Positions 1 to 10,765 of a stretch of 64,000 nt of DNA are shown here, piece after piece (position 1 is the first letter of the stretch; each line of letters begins with the position of its first letter). The translations under genes were made by a program, and so were the position numbers. The stretch is from Halictus rubicundus (taxonomy: Eukaryota; Arthropoda; Insecta; Hymenoptera; Halictidae). The notes under the pieces are model-generated. The model had not been told where the DNA came from, ran no database searches, and saw only the letters and a list, made by a program, of their open reading frames with translations. The DNA lies in assembly GCF_050948215.1 (NCBI RefSeq), contig NC_135156.1, positions 16,243,257 to 16,307,256 on the forward strand, given 5' to 3'.

Positions 1-1776
1 ACTTACACGTTAAATAATTGCTAGCACAAAAAGTAGGACTGCATCAGCCCCACTAGGAGCTCCATTTTGTCATAAATGCATAAAACCCGCTGTTTAACAA
101 TCACTCATTTGGATACCGTTAAGCAAAATTATTCATTCGGGCACAGCGTGAAGCAGACAACAGTTCATCGCTCATTCATCGAATACAATAATTATAATGT
201 AATCTACATTGGACGTTGTTTGATCAGTTATCAGGTAGACACCCGAACGCATGTTGTAAACGAACGCTAATAATTGTAACATAATTTGTACCGGTGTTGG
301 TTGTTTAATTATTGATACGGACTGTTGCTTCGTGTTCGTGTAATCCTCCGCTTCGAGTAATTGTCAAAGTGTGCATAATTAATATTGAATACAGAAATTA
401 CGTGAACTATGACACACATGTGTGAACTTTTAATTCTGCACGAAAATCGACGTGCCAATGGAACGATTTTCCTAATTGATCGTAAACAGAAAAGAATAGC
501 AAGGTTAATTATAGTCCCGTATAAATTTCCCGTATAACAAACAACGTATTGTGTGAAGAAAGAAATTTCAATTTGGCCCCTGCATTTTCTAAATTAACGC
601 ATCAATGTTTTATCCTTCGTAAAGGTCTACTAATTAAGTTACCTCAGGCACTCGATTCGCCTAATTGATAATAAACTGGAACAAATGGCTAGGTTGATTC
701 TGCTCAGAAACGATGTATCGTTAGAATGAAAATTTTCATATAAAGAGCAATTTACGTACAAACAATTTGCAAATTAATGAACAACGAGAACACTAGTTAG
801 ATATTATTATTAAATTATTATTATATATATAAAATACATAAGAATTTTTTCGCGGAGTACACAGTAATGTACAAGCCATCCAACAATTCCTATATTAACA
901 ATGACATTATCTAGTGCACGTGACGATTTGAAAAATCCCAGAAATCATACTGAAAGAAACGTGGTGAATGACAGCGAATGTCAAGGTCAGTTTTCATCGG
1001 CGTGCCACGGGTTCCTCGGGCAAGCCATAATCGCGCACGTTGACAACCGCAAGGAAAATAATGTCGCGTGATACTATGCGGGGAATTCAGCGGTCATACT
1101 TGGCGTCGTAACATGATTTTATTTTATCAATGATCTCGCGCGTAAATTCGAGGGTGACGCAACGAATATTTCCAGCGGCGTAGACCGCATAAGTGTGTCG
1201 GTCACGCTTCGAAAATGGTTCTGGCTCTCGCGAACACTGACGCAGCCAACACACGTTCATCGAGAGATGATCCACAGCTGCTAGTATTATACTGTGCAAC
1301 TACTGCGAGCTCTATGTGACTCGCAACCGTGAAGATGTTCGACGATCGAAACGAACTATACCTGTGCGACGAACGTGTGCGGTGACCTGTTGAGACACAC
1401 GGTGAGCTGCCAAACGACGACTGGCACTGAAACGCCGAAGGAAAGACCATTTGGTCCACTTAAAAATCAGTTTGTTTAATAATTTCTTGGAAGAAAACTA
1501 GGCAAGTTTATATTTATCGAGTGTTCATGGATTCTCCAATATATCGGCAACAACAAAATATCATTTTATTTCAAGGGGATTTTTACTCTGTACATCTGTA
1601 CTTGAAATTACGCTCATCCATTTCAAAATGGATATTTATTTATCAATTTTGTACAACGTACTCTCGAAGATACTTGTAAACAGTTTAATATTTCTGTTGT
1701 TCCCGATGCAGCAACTGTTCACTTCGTTAATTCACCAGAAACTGAACAATTGAATGACGATTTTGATACTAACAAT
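1..1776. other. AT-rich intergenic sequence, no gene seen
   Basis: No open frame here has coding character or plausible splice partners. Positions about 76-104 match the reverse-complement end of the AGACTGCGG MITE family described elsewhere in the window (ATAAATGCATAAAACCCGC), so a copy of that element is probably cut by the window edge or decayed. Confidence 0.5.
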
Positions 1777-1949
1777 TAGACTGCGGATTTTATGCATTTA
1801 TCACAAAAATGGGTAGGCGTATTTGAAAACAGTGAAAAATACTGTTACATAATTTTCCTTACCTATTAATCGAAATTAAGAAAATCGATTTAGAGTCAGT
1901 TGCAATTCCGGTAGAAAATTTGTATTTTGCATACAGATCCGCAGTCTAC
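1777..1949. mobile_element. MITE, AGACTGCGG family, copy 1
   Basis: The two ends are inverted: AGACTGCGGATTTTATGCA at the left and GATCCGCAGTCTA at the right. The interior is AT-rich and non-coding. Length is about 170 bp. Similar copies lie at 6591-6790, 28908-29030, about 40559-40716 and 43522-43669, with fragments elsewhere. No transposase is present, so this is a non-autonomous DNA transposon. The parent superfamily cannot be assigned from sequence alone. Confidence 0.7.
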
Positions 1950-2052
1950 TAACAATAAAGGTGAAGATGCCTCTGCCGTCGAAGGGTTGAACTAATCGTT
2001 CTAGATTCACAGACACACCGAACGCTTGAGAGAATCATCCGCACGATTTGAA

Positions 2053-2241
2053 TACAGTGTTCTCTCGATAAATGTCAGAAATACCTTGCAGATAAAAGTC
2101 CCAGAACTATCCCCACTGATATACCCCGTTCGGCAGTGTATCTGCACGATATACGGCAGTGCACCGAAGAACAGTATCTTCTAGTCGATACATGTCTCTG
2201 AGTGGACCCGTGTTGTGGACAAAAATCGAGAGAACGTTGTA
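2053..2241. mobile_element. MITE, TACAGTG/CTCGAT family, copy 1
   Basis: The element begins TACAGTGTTCTCTCGATA and ends with a degenerate inverted copy. Inside is the motif ATCCCCACT, shared with copies at 4014-4209, 19400-19576, 23333-23521 and 24163-25913. Length is about 190 bp and it is non-coding. The termini recall pogo/Tigger-like ends (CAGT followed by CTCGAT), which is an inference from the terminal sequence only. Confidence 0.6.
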
Positions 2242-3391
2242 TCCGCTTGGAAATCCGTGTTGAGAGTTTCGCAGCTTTGAACGGCGCGCTGTGTCGGCGC
2301 TTAGCATGATCTCGGAGGCAGCGTACTGTTATGCCGCAGGAAGGGGTAGATGAAGAGTATCCTCGAATAAACTCCAAACTCTTCCAGCACAACTTAGGTT
2401 TATTTGGGAATAGGTCGCCAAGCAAGAATACAAGCGATTTTGTACACGACGAATAACTTTGTAACAAACGAGTCGACTGACGGGCTACTTGTAACTTCTT
2501 CTCTGTCTGTCTCTGTCTGTCTGCGCCCATTCGCAGGGCCTTATATAAGAGTACAACTATGGAAGTTTGGTGGGGATGGATGACACTAGCCCTTAGAGAT
2601 AGGGAATGACGTGGAGGTCGGAGTTTTCGCAGGGTTGGACTTTAACATGAAATCTCTGTACCGGTGAGTAATTTTGCCTTAGTCTAGTAGATGAGAAGGC
2701 CCGTGAGTTCTGACTCATCTATTTGTCTGACTTATCTATAGAGAATAGATAAGTCCGGTAGTCTCGCATAACAGTACACTTCCCAACCGATTTCGGAACG
2801 ACTGGAAGCCGATCGTCGCGATGAAAATGGGAAAATTGTCGAGGCTTCGGGGCGAGCTTGTTCTCGAAGCGTTGTACGACACAACGCCGCGCGCTATAAA
2901 TAGAGGAGCCTTGTTAGCGGTTAGACGTCGAGCTCTCGCACGTAGGTACGGCGACGGTGGACGCGGGTAGACGCGGGTAGACGCGGGTAGACAAGGCGGA
3001 CACACAATTCCCGTCTTTTTTTAAACCGGAGAAGGAGCTCTGGCCGGCCGATAATCGGTTTCCACGAGCAAATGAACAGCCGCGAGCGCGGTGAATAATG
3101 AAACGACACCGGCCCCCGTGCCCCGCCGCGATTTATAAGCCCGTTAGCCCGCTCAACTTTAACCCCCTCGCTGACCCACGGGGGACGGGGTCCCGTTTCC
3201 ATTATATTTTTCATCGATCACGACACCGGCGACGATATCTCACCCTCCTCGCGCTTTGTGCTCCGACGAAACGCTCGATGGAACGTCGAATTCTTTGCGT
3301 CTGTTCTGCTCGCGCATCTAACGGTGCCGGTTGACATTGTTGTCGGTTTGTACAAATGGCAAAAACGAATCGAACTTGAGCTGTTTAACCC
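2242..3391. other. Intergenic sequence with a short GC-rich tandem repeat
   Basis: No gene is supported. Three tandem copies of a 10-bp unit (GACGCGGGTA) occur at about 2961-2991. The stretch 3090-3260 is GC-rich and has an open frame on the + strand, but it shows no domain and has no splice partner. Confidence 0.4.
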
Positions 3392-3631
3392 TTAACGGTC
3401 CGGAAGCATTTCAAGTTTACCTCCCACCAGGACCAAGCTATTTTTCATACGAAGAGAAACTGTGGACTCGACACTTTTATATCCAGTATAGTAAGGAACA
3501 TATTTATATTTTAGTGAAGATTTATTAATATATATATATATACAGAGTAATAGGATAACAAGATGATTTATTGCATTGGACCCAGTAAGTAAAAGTGCCA
3601 TACCGCTTATATGGCGGCATTGGTCCGTTAA
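3392..3631. mobile_element. Possible MITE with TTAACGGTCC ends
   Basis: TTAACGGTCC at the left end is matched by GGTCCGTTAA at the right end, enclosing about 240 bp of AT-rich non-coding DNA. The right TTAA is shared with the next element at 3628. TTAA flanks suggest piggyBac-type target sites. The terminal match is short, so the call is tentative. Confidence 0.4.
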
Positions 3632-3864
3632 CCCTTAGCACTCGAATGGCGCCACTAAAAATTGCTGTATCATTATTCAAAATATTTCTTACGTTATTAA
3701 ATTTGTTTGTATTTAATAAATTGCTAAACATTTCAGTATTGACGAGTAAATTCCACCATTTTCGTATGTATAACATACATAGAAAATACGTAGAAGGGCA
3801 ATATTCTATGTCGGAGAAATTGTTTCGTTTTGGAGTTAAAATAGCTTCGAGTGCAAAGGGTTAA
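3628..3864. mobile_element. piggyBac-like MITE, copy 1
   Basis: The element is bounded by TTAA on both sides. The left end reads TTAACCCTTAGCACTCGA and the right end TCGAGTGCAAAGGGTTAA, an inverted pair. A close relative lies at 17842-18097 with nearly the same interior. TTAA target duplication and CCCT termini are hallmarks of the piggyBac superfamily. The interior has no transposase, so it is non-autonomous. Confidence 0.8.
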
Positions 3865-4013
3865 TAATAGAAATCGTACAATACAAACGGGTTGTTACAA
3901 TATGCGCCTGAATATCTCTCACAGAAATAATCATTTCGACAATACAAAGACAATTATTTGATCCAGCATTACAGAAACATATCTTTTGGCACAAACGTTA
4001 CAAGATCATGTAG

Positions 4014-4209
4014 TACAGTAATTTCTCTACATACGTCGCCAAGGCCTGGACGATAAACGTCGCGGAACTATCCCCACTACCGCGGGGTATACCCACGAAG
4101 AGAGGCCTCGGACGCCGAGAAGTGTAAACACGAGTCGGGTTGTGTCTCCTATACGATACACGACGCAGACGAGACCCGTGTTGTCGACATATATCGAGAA
4201 TTCTCCGTA
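4014..4209. mobile_element. MITE, TACAGTG/CTCGAT family, copy 2
   Basis: The start is TACAGTAATTTCTCTACAT and the end is TATATCGAGAATTCTCCGTA. The interior CGTCGCCAAGGCCTGGACGA and the ATCCCCACTACCGCGG block match the copies at 19400 and at 24163/25750. Confidence 0.75.
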
Positions 4210-4470
4210 CCTCGAGAGCGTCTCAGAGAACGTCCGAGGGTTAACGAACCGGCGATTCGTAAAACTGGAGATTCTATTTTCGGAAGACGAGCCTGCGGCT
4301 CTTTCGATTTCGGGAGGACCGCAGACAAGTGACCAGTCTCTTCCCGCGAAAGAGGGAAAGTGCACTGTGCGTCCCATCATCGATTGTCTTCCCCCGGTTA
4401 AATTGGAGGCGGCGTTGAGGGCAGATCCGGCCGATAAGCCGCGCGAAAGTGATCGCGCCGTTTCGTCGTT

Positions 4471-5614
4471 ACACTGTCCAACAAAATTAAACTTTTTTCG
4501 AGTTTTGCAATACCTGTTGGGTGATTCTTATACACTTTGTCATCCTAAAACCGAATCTGAAAGTAGAATTGCTCCATCACGCAACGTTTTCGAAAAATTT
4601 TGGTTTTTGTAAAAATGCCCGATTTTGATACGAAACGACGTGTTACGCAAAAACTAAACACGCGAGAAAGTTCAAATTTGAGTCAAGAGATAGAGGGGAC
4701 TCTCCTCTACATATTTATATAGTCAATTATATTTTTATGTACTTCCTAATAGTTGTAAATGGTTGTTAAAGTTTGAAAATGTGCCGACGCGGGTACTTTG
4801 TACGCTCTATTTTTGTATTTATGTGAAAAATCCTTTATCTAGCAGGAATTTACTATACAGGAATGCATTCTACAGACATTTCTGGTAAAGAAACCATTCA
4901 CGAAAAGTATTTGGTTCCCTTAATGTACGAGAAGGATCAGAAAATGTTAATTGACAGCGTGTGCGCGACGCGTTCGCGCCAGACGGCCATTGCAGCCTTT
5001 TCGCGACTCGCCAGGGCCGTCGCTATGCGTAGTCGACGTTGGTACCACTCAAGTATGTCTTTGCTTACTATGCTTAATTAAATACATTTTTTTTTGTCTT
5101 TTTGGGTGCCAATCATTACAAACGCGTCGCGCACACGCTGTCAATTAACATTTTCTGATCCTTCTCGTACATTAAGGGAACCAAATACTTTTCGTGAATG
5201 GTTTCTTTACCAGAAATGTCTGTAGAATGCATTCCTGTATAGTAAATTCCTGCTAGATAAAGGATTTTTCACATAAATACAAAAATAGAGCGTACAAAGT
5301 ACCCGCGTCGGCACATTTTCAAACTTTAACAACCATTTACAACTATTAGGAAGTACATAAAAATATAATTGACTATATAAATATGTAGAGGAGAGTCCCC
5401 TCTATCTCTTGACTCAAATTTGAACTTTCTCGCGTGTTTAGTTTTTGCGTAACACGTCGTTTCGTATCAAAATCGGGCATTTTTACAAAAACCAAAATTT
5501 TTCGAAAACGTTGCGTGATGGAGCAATTCTACTTTCAGATTCGGTTTTAGGATGACAAAGTGTATAAGAATCACCCAACAGGTATTGCAAAATTTTTTTG
5601 GTGTTGGACAGTGT
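4471..5614. mobile_element. Foldback element: near-perfect 1.1-kb palindrome
   Basis: Two arms of about 500 bp (4471-4975 and about 5121-5614) are inverted copies of each other and differ at few positions. They enclose a unique loop of about 145 bp. The outer tips are ACACTGTCCAAC and GTTGGACAGTGT. The open frame 4863-5081 starts inside the left arm and crosses the loop. It resembles no protein I know and its arm part is simply mirrored, so I do not call it a gene. The high arm identity suggests recent formation or gene conversion. This is most likely a non-autonomous foldback DNA transposon. A tiny element with the same tips lies at 28810-28846. Confidence 0.8.
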
Positions 5615-5689
5615 TATCGGGGAACGCAGCATGAATCGCGGCCGTCCAGGAGCTCTTCCGCTATTAGTTCCTCTTGGCTCCTCTCCTCT

Positions 5690-7970
5690 GTCTCGACGAC
5701 CCTATTTCTCTTCCTGTTTTTCCTCTTCGCCCCCCCCCCCCGTGTCTCGCTCGCACTCTTCGTCTCCTTTCTGTGCGTGTGCCACGTACAATCCTTCGGG
5801 AACAGACACTCCGCAGATATTGGCAGGATTCCATGCTCCTGCAGCCACTCCCACGCATTAACCACCGTCTACCCCGCCTGCGGGCCAAGACTTCGTAGAT
5901 TCGCGATAAGGTAGAGTGACCACGTTACCGACGAAAATAGGCGAAAGATGGTTTTACGCTGCCTCAACTTTTCGCCCTTTTATGAGAATATTTTTCGCCG
6001 TGAAAGGGCTCGTTCGGAAGAGGAACGTCCAATCCAGCGCGCGCTGGTCATCAGCTGACGAGATTATGCAGATATTTGGTAATACAAGCGATAGAAGTAG
6101 GCCAAAAATTGACGACGTGCGTGCCGTGGAATCATTTTTATGCCATTGGATCAGTTTTCTGGGGTGAAATCGAGAGTAGCGCTTGCTAGAAAATATCTCC
6201 AGCTACAAATTGAGCTATATTTTATCTTAGACAATACAGAATTATATTTATTTTAAAAAATTTGACAAGTTTAGTCACAGGCTTAAGGCTGTGAACGGAA
6301 ATTATACAGCAGTTACCGACCTGCTGACTCTGAAAAAGTCACGTGATTATCCCGGACCCTTAAACCTCGCCGCCGAGTGAAATATCAAGGATTTCCGAAT
6401 CGATACTAGGCTCCTTGAAACGCGCGAGCAATCCCCGCAGAATCGGTAACGACGCTCCCGGCACGTTCCTGCAACCATAACGAATCGATTCTTCTTCTTG
6501 GAGCTTCGAACATGCAGACCTGGAAATTGTCGGATTCAAGCTTTCCTGCGCTTTTCTTCTACTTCCAGTCGATTAAAATTGCTAACGACCAGACTGCGGA
6601 TTTTATGCATTCGTGACGGAAATGGGTAGGCGTATTTTAAAGCAGTAAAAACATTGGAAACATTTTAAATTACTGTTACATTATTTTCAACCTATTAAAC
6701 ATATTAAGAAGGAAAATAAATTTCTATTTTACTCCAGTCTGTTGCGATTCAGGTAGAAAATTTTTATTTTGCAGAAAAACCCGCGGTCTACTAATTACCG
6801 AAGTTCTACCTTGCGGTCAGGCTCTGCGATTTTAATTACAAAAATATAAATTCTCTTCCCCTTCTCTTTCTCGTTCCCGCAGGTTCCTCAAATAACAACA
6901 AAGTAGACCTGTTGAAATGATTGTACTTCGAGAACGCGAGCGATCAATTTCTGGGAAATGTCGAATTACAGATGTGCTTCTCTTTTATCTTCGGTCCATT
7001 AAAATTGCTAATGGAGGTGCTGAAATGTTTGCGCCAGGCACTCCGAATTTGATTAGAAAAATGTAAATTCTGTCCTGTGCTCCACTTTCTCGTTCCCGCA
7101 GGTTCCTCAAATAGCAACAAAGTTGACAGTCCTGTCGAAATGATTGTACTTCGAGAACGCGATCGTTCAATTTCTGGGAAATGTCGAATTCGAGCATTTG
7201 TGTGCTTCTCTTTTATTTTCGGTCCATTAAAATTGCTAATGGAGGTTCCGGAATTTTATTTAGTCCCAGGCACTCTGAATTTGATTAGAAAAATGTAAAT
7301 TCCGTCTCGACGACCCTATTTCCCGGTCGTGTTTTCGTTTTTCCTCGCTTTCTTACACTCTTTCCTGCGTGCGCAACGTCCATCCCTCCGGGAATAGACA
7401 TTTCGCAGATATTGGCAGGATTCCATGCTCCTGCAGCCACTCCCACGCATTAACCACTGTCTACCTTGCCCGCAGGAGTCGTTAAACCTCGTTGCCGATT
7501 GAAAAATCGAGGATTTCTTAACCGGTGCTCGTAGCTTCTCGAAACGAACGAGCAATCTCGAGGGAATCATCGATAAAACTTTTCTAGCGGGTTTTTCGAA
7601 CCGCAATCAGAATCGATAACAGCTCGCGCACCGATTTGATATTACATATATTTTGCAACCCGCATCTTTGAAGCCGACATTAATTTTCTCAACTTGAACT
7701 TTGAACTTTGGGCGTAACTGGCTCATAAATTATACGGTCTCGCAGGAAGTCAGAATTTAAATGGAACCTTTATAACTTCGGGGTCATGACGAATGCTACA
7801 ACAAAATGAACCCGCGTTCTTCAAGGGTGCGCCGTCAAGTCCTGAAAAATGTCACATTTACGTCTCCATACGCCTGTCTTTCACTTCCACTCCATTAAAA
7901 CTTGCATTGCAGACCGTAGAATTCTACTTTGCTCCCGTCTCCTCGAATTTTATTACAAAAATGTAAATTC
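5690..7970. repeat. Old segmental duplication of non-coding DNA, with internal tandem copies
   Basis: The block at about 5690-5890 recurs at 7305-7480, sharing TATTGGCAGGATTCCATGC and its surroundings. The block at 6355-6480 recurs at 7485-7620 (TTAAACCTCG, GAGCAATC). The block at 6540-6860 recurs at 7860-7970. Between these units, about 6870-7010 and 7085-7290 are a further tandem pair sharing TTCTCGTTCCCGCAGGTTCC. A MITE (6591-6790) split one unit after duplication. No frame is conserved across the copies, so it is non-coding. Confidence 0.6.
6591..6790. mobile_element. MITE, AGACTGCGG family, copy 2
   Basis: The left end is AGACTGCGGATTTTATGCA and the right end is CCCGCGGTCTA. The interior resembles copy 1, including GGGTAGGCGTATTT. 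It interrupts a unit of the local duplication. Confidence 0.75.
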
Positions 7971-9355
7971 CCCGCGAACTTCGGCGGTTTGTTAACTAGT
8001 TCGCCACTGTTGCTAACGATTCCAGAACCCTTCCAGGCTTTTCAGATAGTTTCGCGAATTTTTCGCCCGCGAGGAAGATGCCGAAGGTGTCTTCGTCAAC
8101 GCAACACCGGTCGAACGAGTATCAAAGGAGCCCGGAGACGGAGACTATAAATATTCACGCAGATATTTTATCTGTTATTTTATAAACAAGCTCTTCGAAC
8201 GCTCCCACGCACCTCAAAGAAAGTCTATTTTATTCTTCATTGACAAGATACTCCATCTACGCTGACCACAAGATGTTTCATTAACAAGCTTGCGCGTCGG
8301 AGGCACTGCTTCGTGATGATTTTTAAAAAATTATTAGGTCCGCGTGCGTACGTTTCGTGCAACAAATTCGAGAGCTTGAAATTGTCAAAGCTACGCTCCC
8401 AAGAAAAGCGCCTTTAACGTTTCACGATTTATTCCCAGGAGCGCGCGGCATTGATTAAATCATTCTAACTTCGCCATTTCTCTGGAACCGAAGCATAAAA
8501 TTTCAGGAGCACATTCTTGAAGCATTACGCTTTAAGAACATGCAATAAAAGAAACCGATCTTTTCCCTTTAGATGGAAGCATTGCCATAAAGCTAGAACC
8601 ACTCGAAACGATTTTTCTGTAGCGTCTTCCTTCTCGATTGCGGAAATTATAACAATTATAAAAATGTCCTCGCGAGAAATTTTCCACGCTACAATGCAAC
8701 CAATAAGAACTCTCAAGAACGACTTGAATCTTGTCACTATTACAAATCAATCTGGGCGTTTAACGCTCGCTGGTTCCAGCGTTAACTAACAATCGATCGC
8801 CGAGCGAAATATTCGACAGAGGGGACCGGATCAAAGTGCGTGTGCATCAAACGATGTTAACGCAGGTTCCGGTGCGAGATCGGGATCACTTTAGAAGCCA
8901 TAAAGCGGCGACGGGGCGGGCGGAGACCGGATGGACTCGCGCCGTCGCGCGTTTTATCGAAAATAAGGAAAGGGGTGGAGAAAGGGTTGAGAGCCAGGTG
9001 GCGGGCACGGGGCTGTCAGCTGTACAAAGCCGGGTGGGAGCGATACAAAGACCGTTTTAACGGGTCTAGACAAATGTAACCGAAAACAGGGGCCGCAGAC
9101 CGTGAGCTAATCTCTTTGAGCCTGTCGCCCGGAAGAACGGAGTCCGCAAACACCCGGGGCCCCGTGTTCCCAGCATTTTTCAACGGCCGAAGAGCCGATC
9201 CTGCGTCGCCCGATGTGCAAACGCTCGTCGACGAGTCAAACGGACCACGAAATTGCGTTCCCGCCGGCCAAAGAACCGATCCCCTTCGCCAAGAACCGGT
9301 CAAGTAGTATAAGTCCGTCGGTGGCTAGACGACCCTGCCGGAAGACTGTTTAAGG

Positions 9356-9400
9356 TCGCCCCAAACAAGACGGGCAAGATGCCGAAGTTGTTTGGGCGGC
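9356..9400. repeat. Hairpin-forming repeat, inverted partner at 10731-10765
   Basis: CGCCCCAAACAA and TTGTTTGGGCGG flank a loop reading GACGGGCAAGATGCCGAAG, giving a strong predicted hairpin. The same 35-40 bp occurs in opposite orientation at about 10731-10765. No similarity extends far beyond it. Confidence 0.6.
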
Positions 9401-10730
9401 CAGATTCAAGAACACGGGCTAGAAATTTGCCGGTCAGGAATTGGTCTTCGTGCTCGAAATCTTTCCGGGGTCGCCCCGACGTCGTTGGGGCCATAACTTT
9501 GAACGTCCAGATGGCCTTTCGAGAGCACGTTGACACGTTCCCTGCTGTGCATGGCACAAAAAAAATGTTTTTAGGGGCTCCACAGCTCCTTAGGTAAACT
9601 ATCGGTATCTCTCCTCTACAACATCATGGGGATAAGAATTGTGCCTGTCGCTTGGTGAAACAGCATCACACATCCTTATGTTATACGTGAATTACACAAT
9701 TTTTTTAAGGAAATATCCAAATTAGGAAGGGGGTCATTCCATGTGAATTAAATCTTTTTTTGGGGACCATGTTTCGAATTTGGATGAAACTGAAAGATTG
9801 AGCCATCATTTTGTAATCTTCGAAATTATTTAAAGGATACGGACCATCAAAGTTTGCTATTTGGGATGAGTTTTACGAAAACTGCCTACACAACACATTT
9901 TATACCACAGATAAAAGACATAAAAACAAAAAGATAAAAACAAAGATAAAAAACATTTTCTTTTTTTAATCATCATCGCAAGAGACTGTTCTTTTTAAAT
10001 AATTCATCATTTTATATTCGAATGTGATTACTTAATGCAAAAATATTACTAATATCTTTGTTTTGCAAATTTTACCATCGGTTGAAGTGTTAAAAAATTT
10101 GAAAAAATATGTTAACAATTTTCATAACAAAATTTATTTTTAAAAACTAACAAATTAAAAACGAAATTAATGATAAATGAATGTTATTCGCTATCCGACT
10201 CATTCTCAGTACTTTCAATGTGATCTCTGTTCACGTTCTTCCAAACAATCTGGATCTATCTTTACATTCTTATTATTTTCGGATAGGTACGAAACGTATA
10301 GTAAAAGCAAATTAAGAATAAATAAAAATGATTGACATATTATTATTGCAAAATTGTTTATGCATAGAAATTATTATTATGATTATTAATAACAATTTCC
10401 ATTCTCATATACATACGCATTTAGTGTCATACGCATTCTATGCAAAAGGAATGTATTTAATATCGTGATATACACGAATATTGAATTTTTCCAGTAAATT
10501 CTGCACCGTGACTGCGTCCGTATCCGCAGAGATTTCTAACGCTGCTCAATCTTGTCTGTGGGTTGCCCGTGGGCAACACGCTCCAGCATAGGCATCTCGG
10601 GGGTGTAGAGGGGAGTAAACAGTTCTGCGGTTTTCGGCACTTGGCCTTTGTTGCGAGGACCGTCGAGCGCCTCTCAAGTGGCCTGTCAGTTCGCTCGGTC
10701 CTTATGGACAGCGACTTCGGCCGTTCGAAC

Positions 10731-10765
10731 AACTTCGGCATCTTGCCCGTCTTGTTTGGGCGGAC
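10731..10765. repeat. Inverted partner of the 9356 hairpin repeat
   Basis: AACTTCGGCATCTTGCCCGT and the following TTGTTTGGGCGG are the reverse complement of the 9356 copy. One hairpin arm is altered here (GAACAACTT in place of AAACAACTT). Confidence 0.6.

Noticed and set aside
4863..5081. 72-residue protein in the foldback element
   Set aside because: Most of the frame lies in one mirrored arm and the rest crosses the loop; no domain and no splice support.
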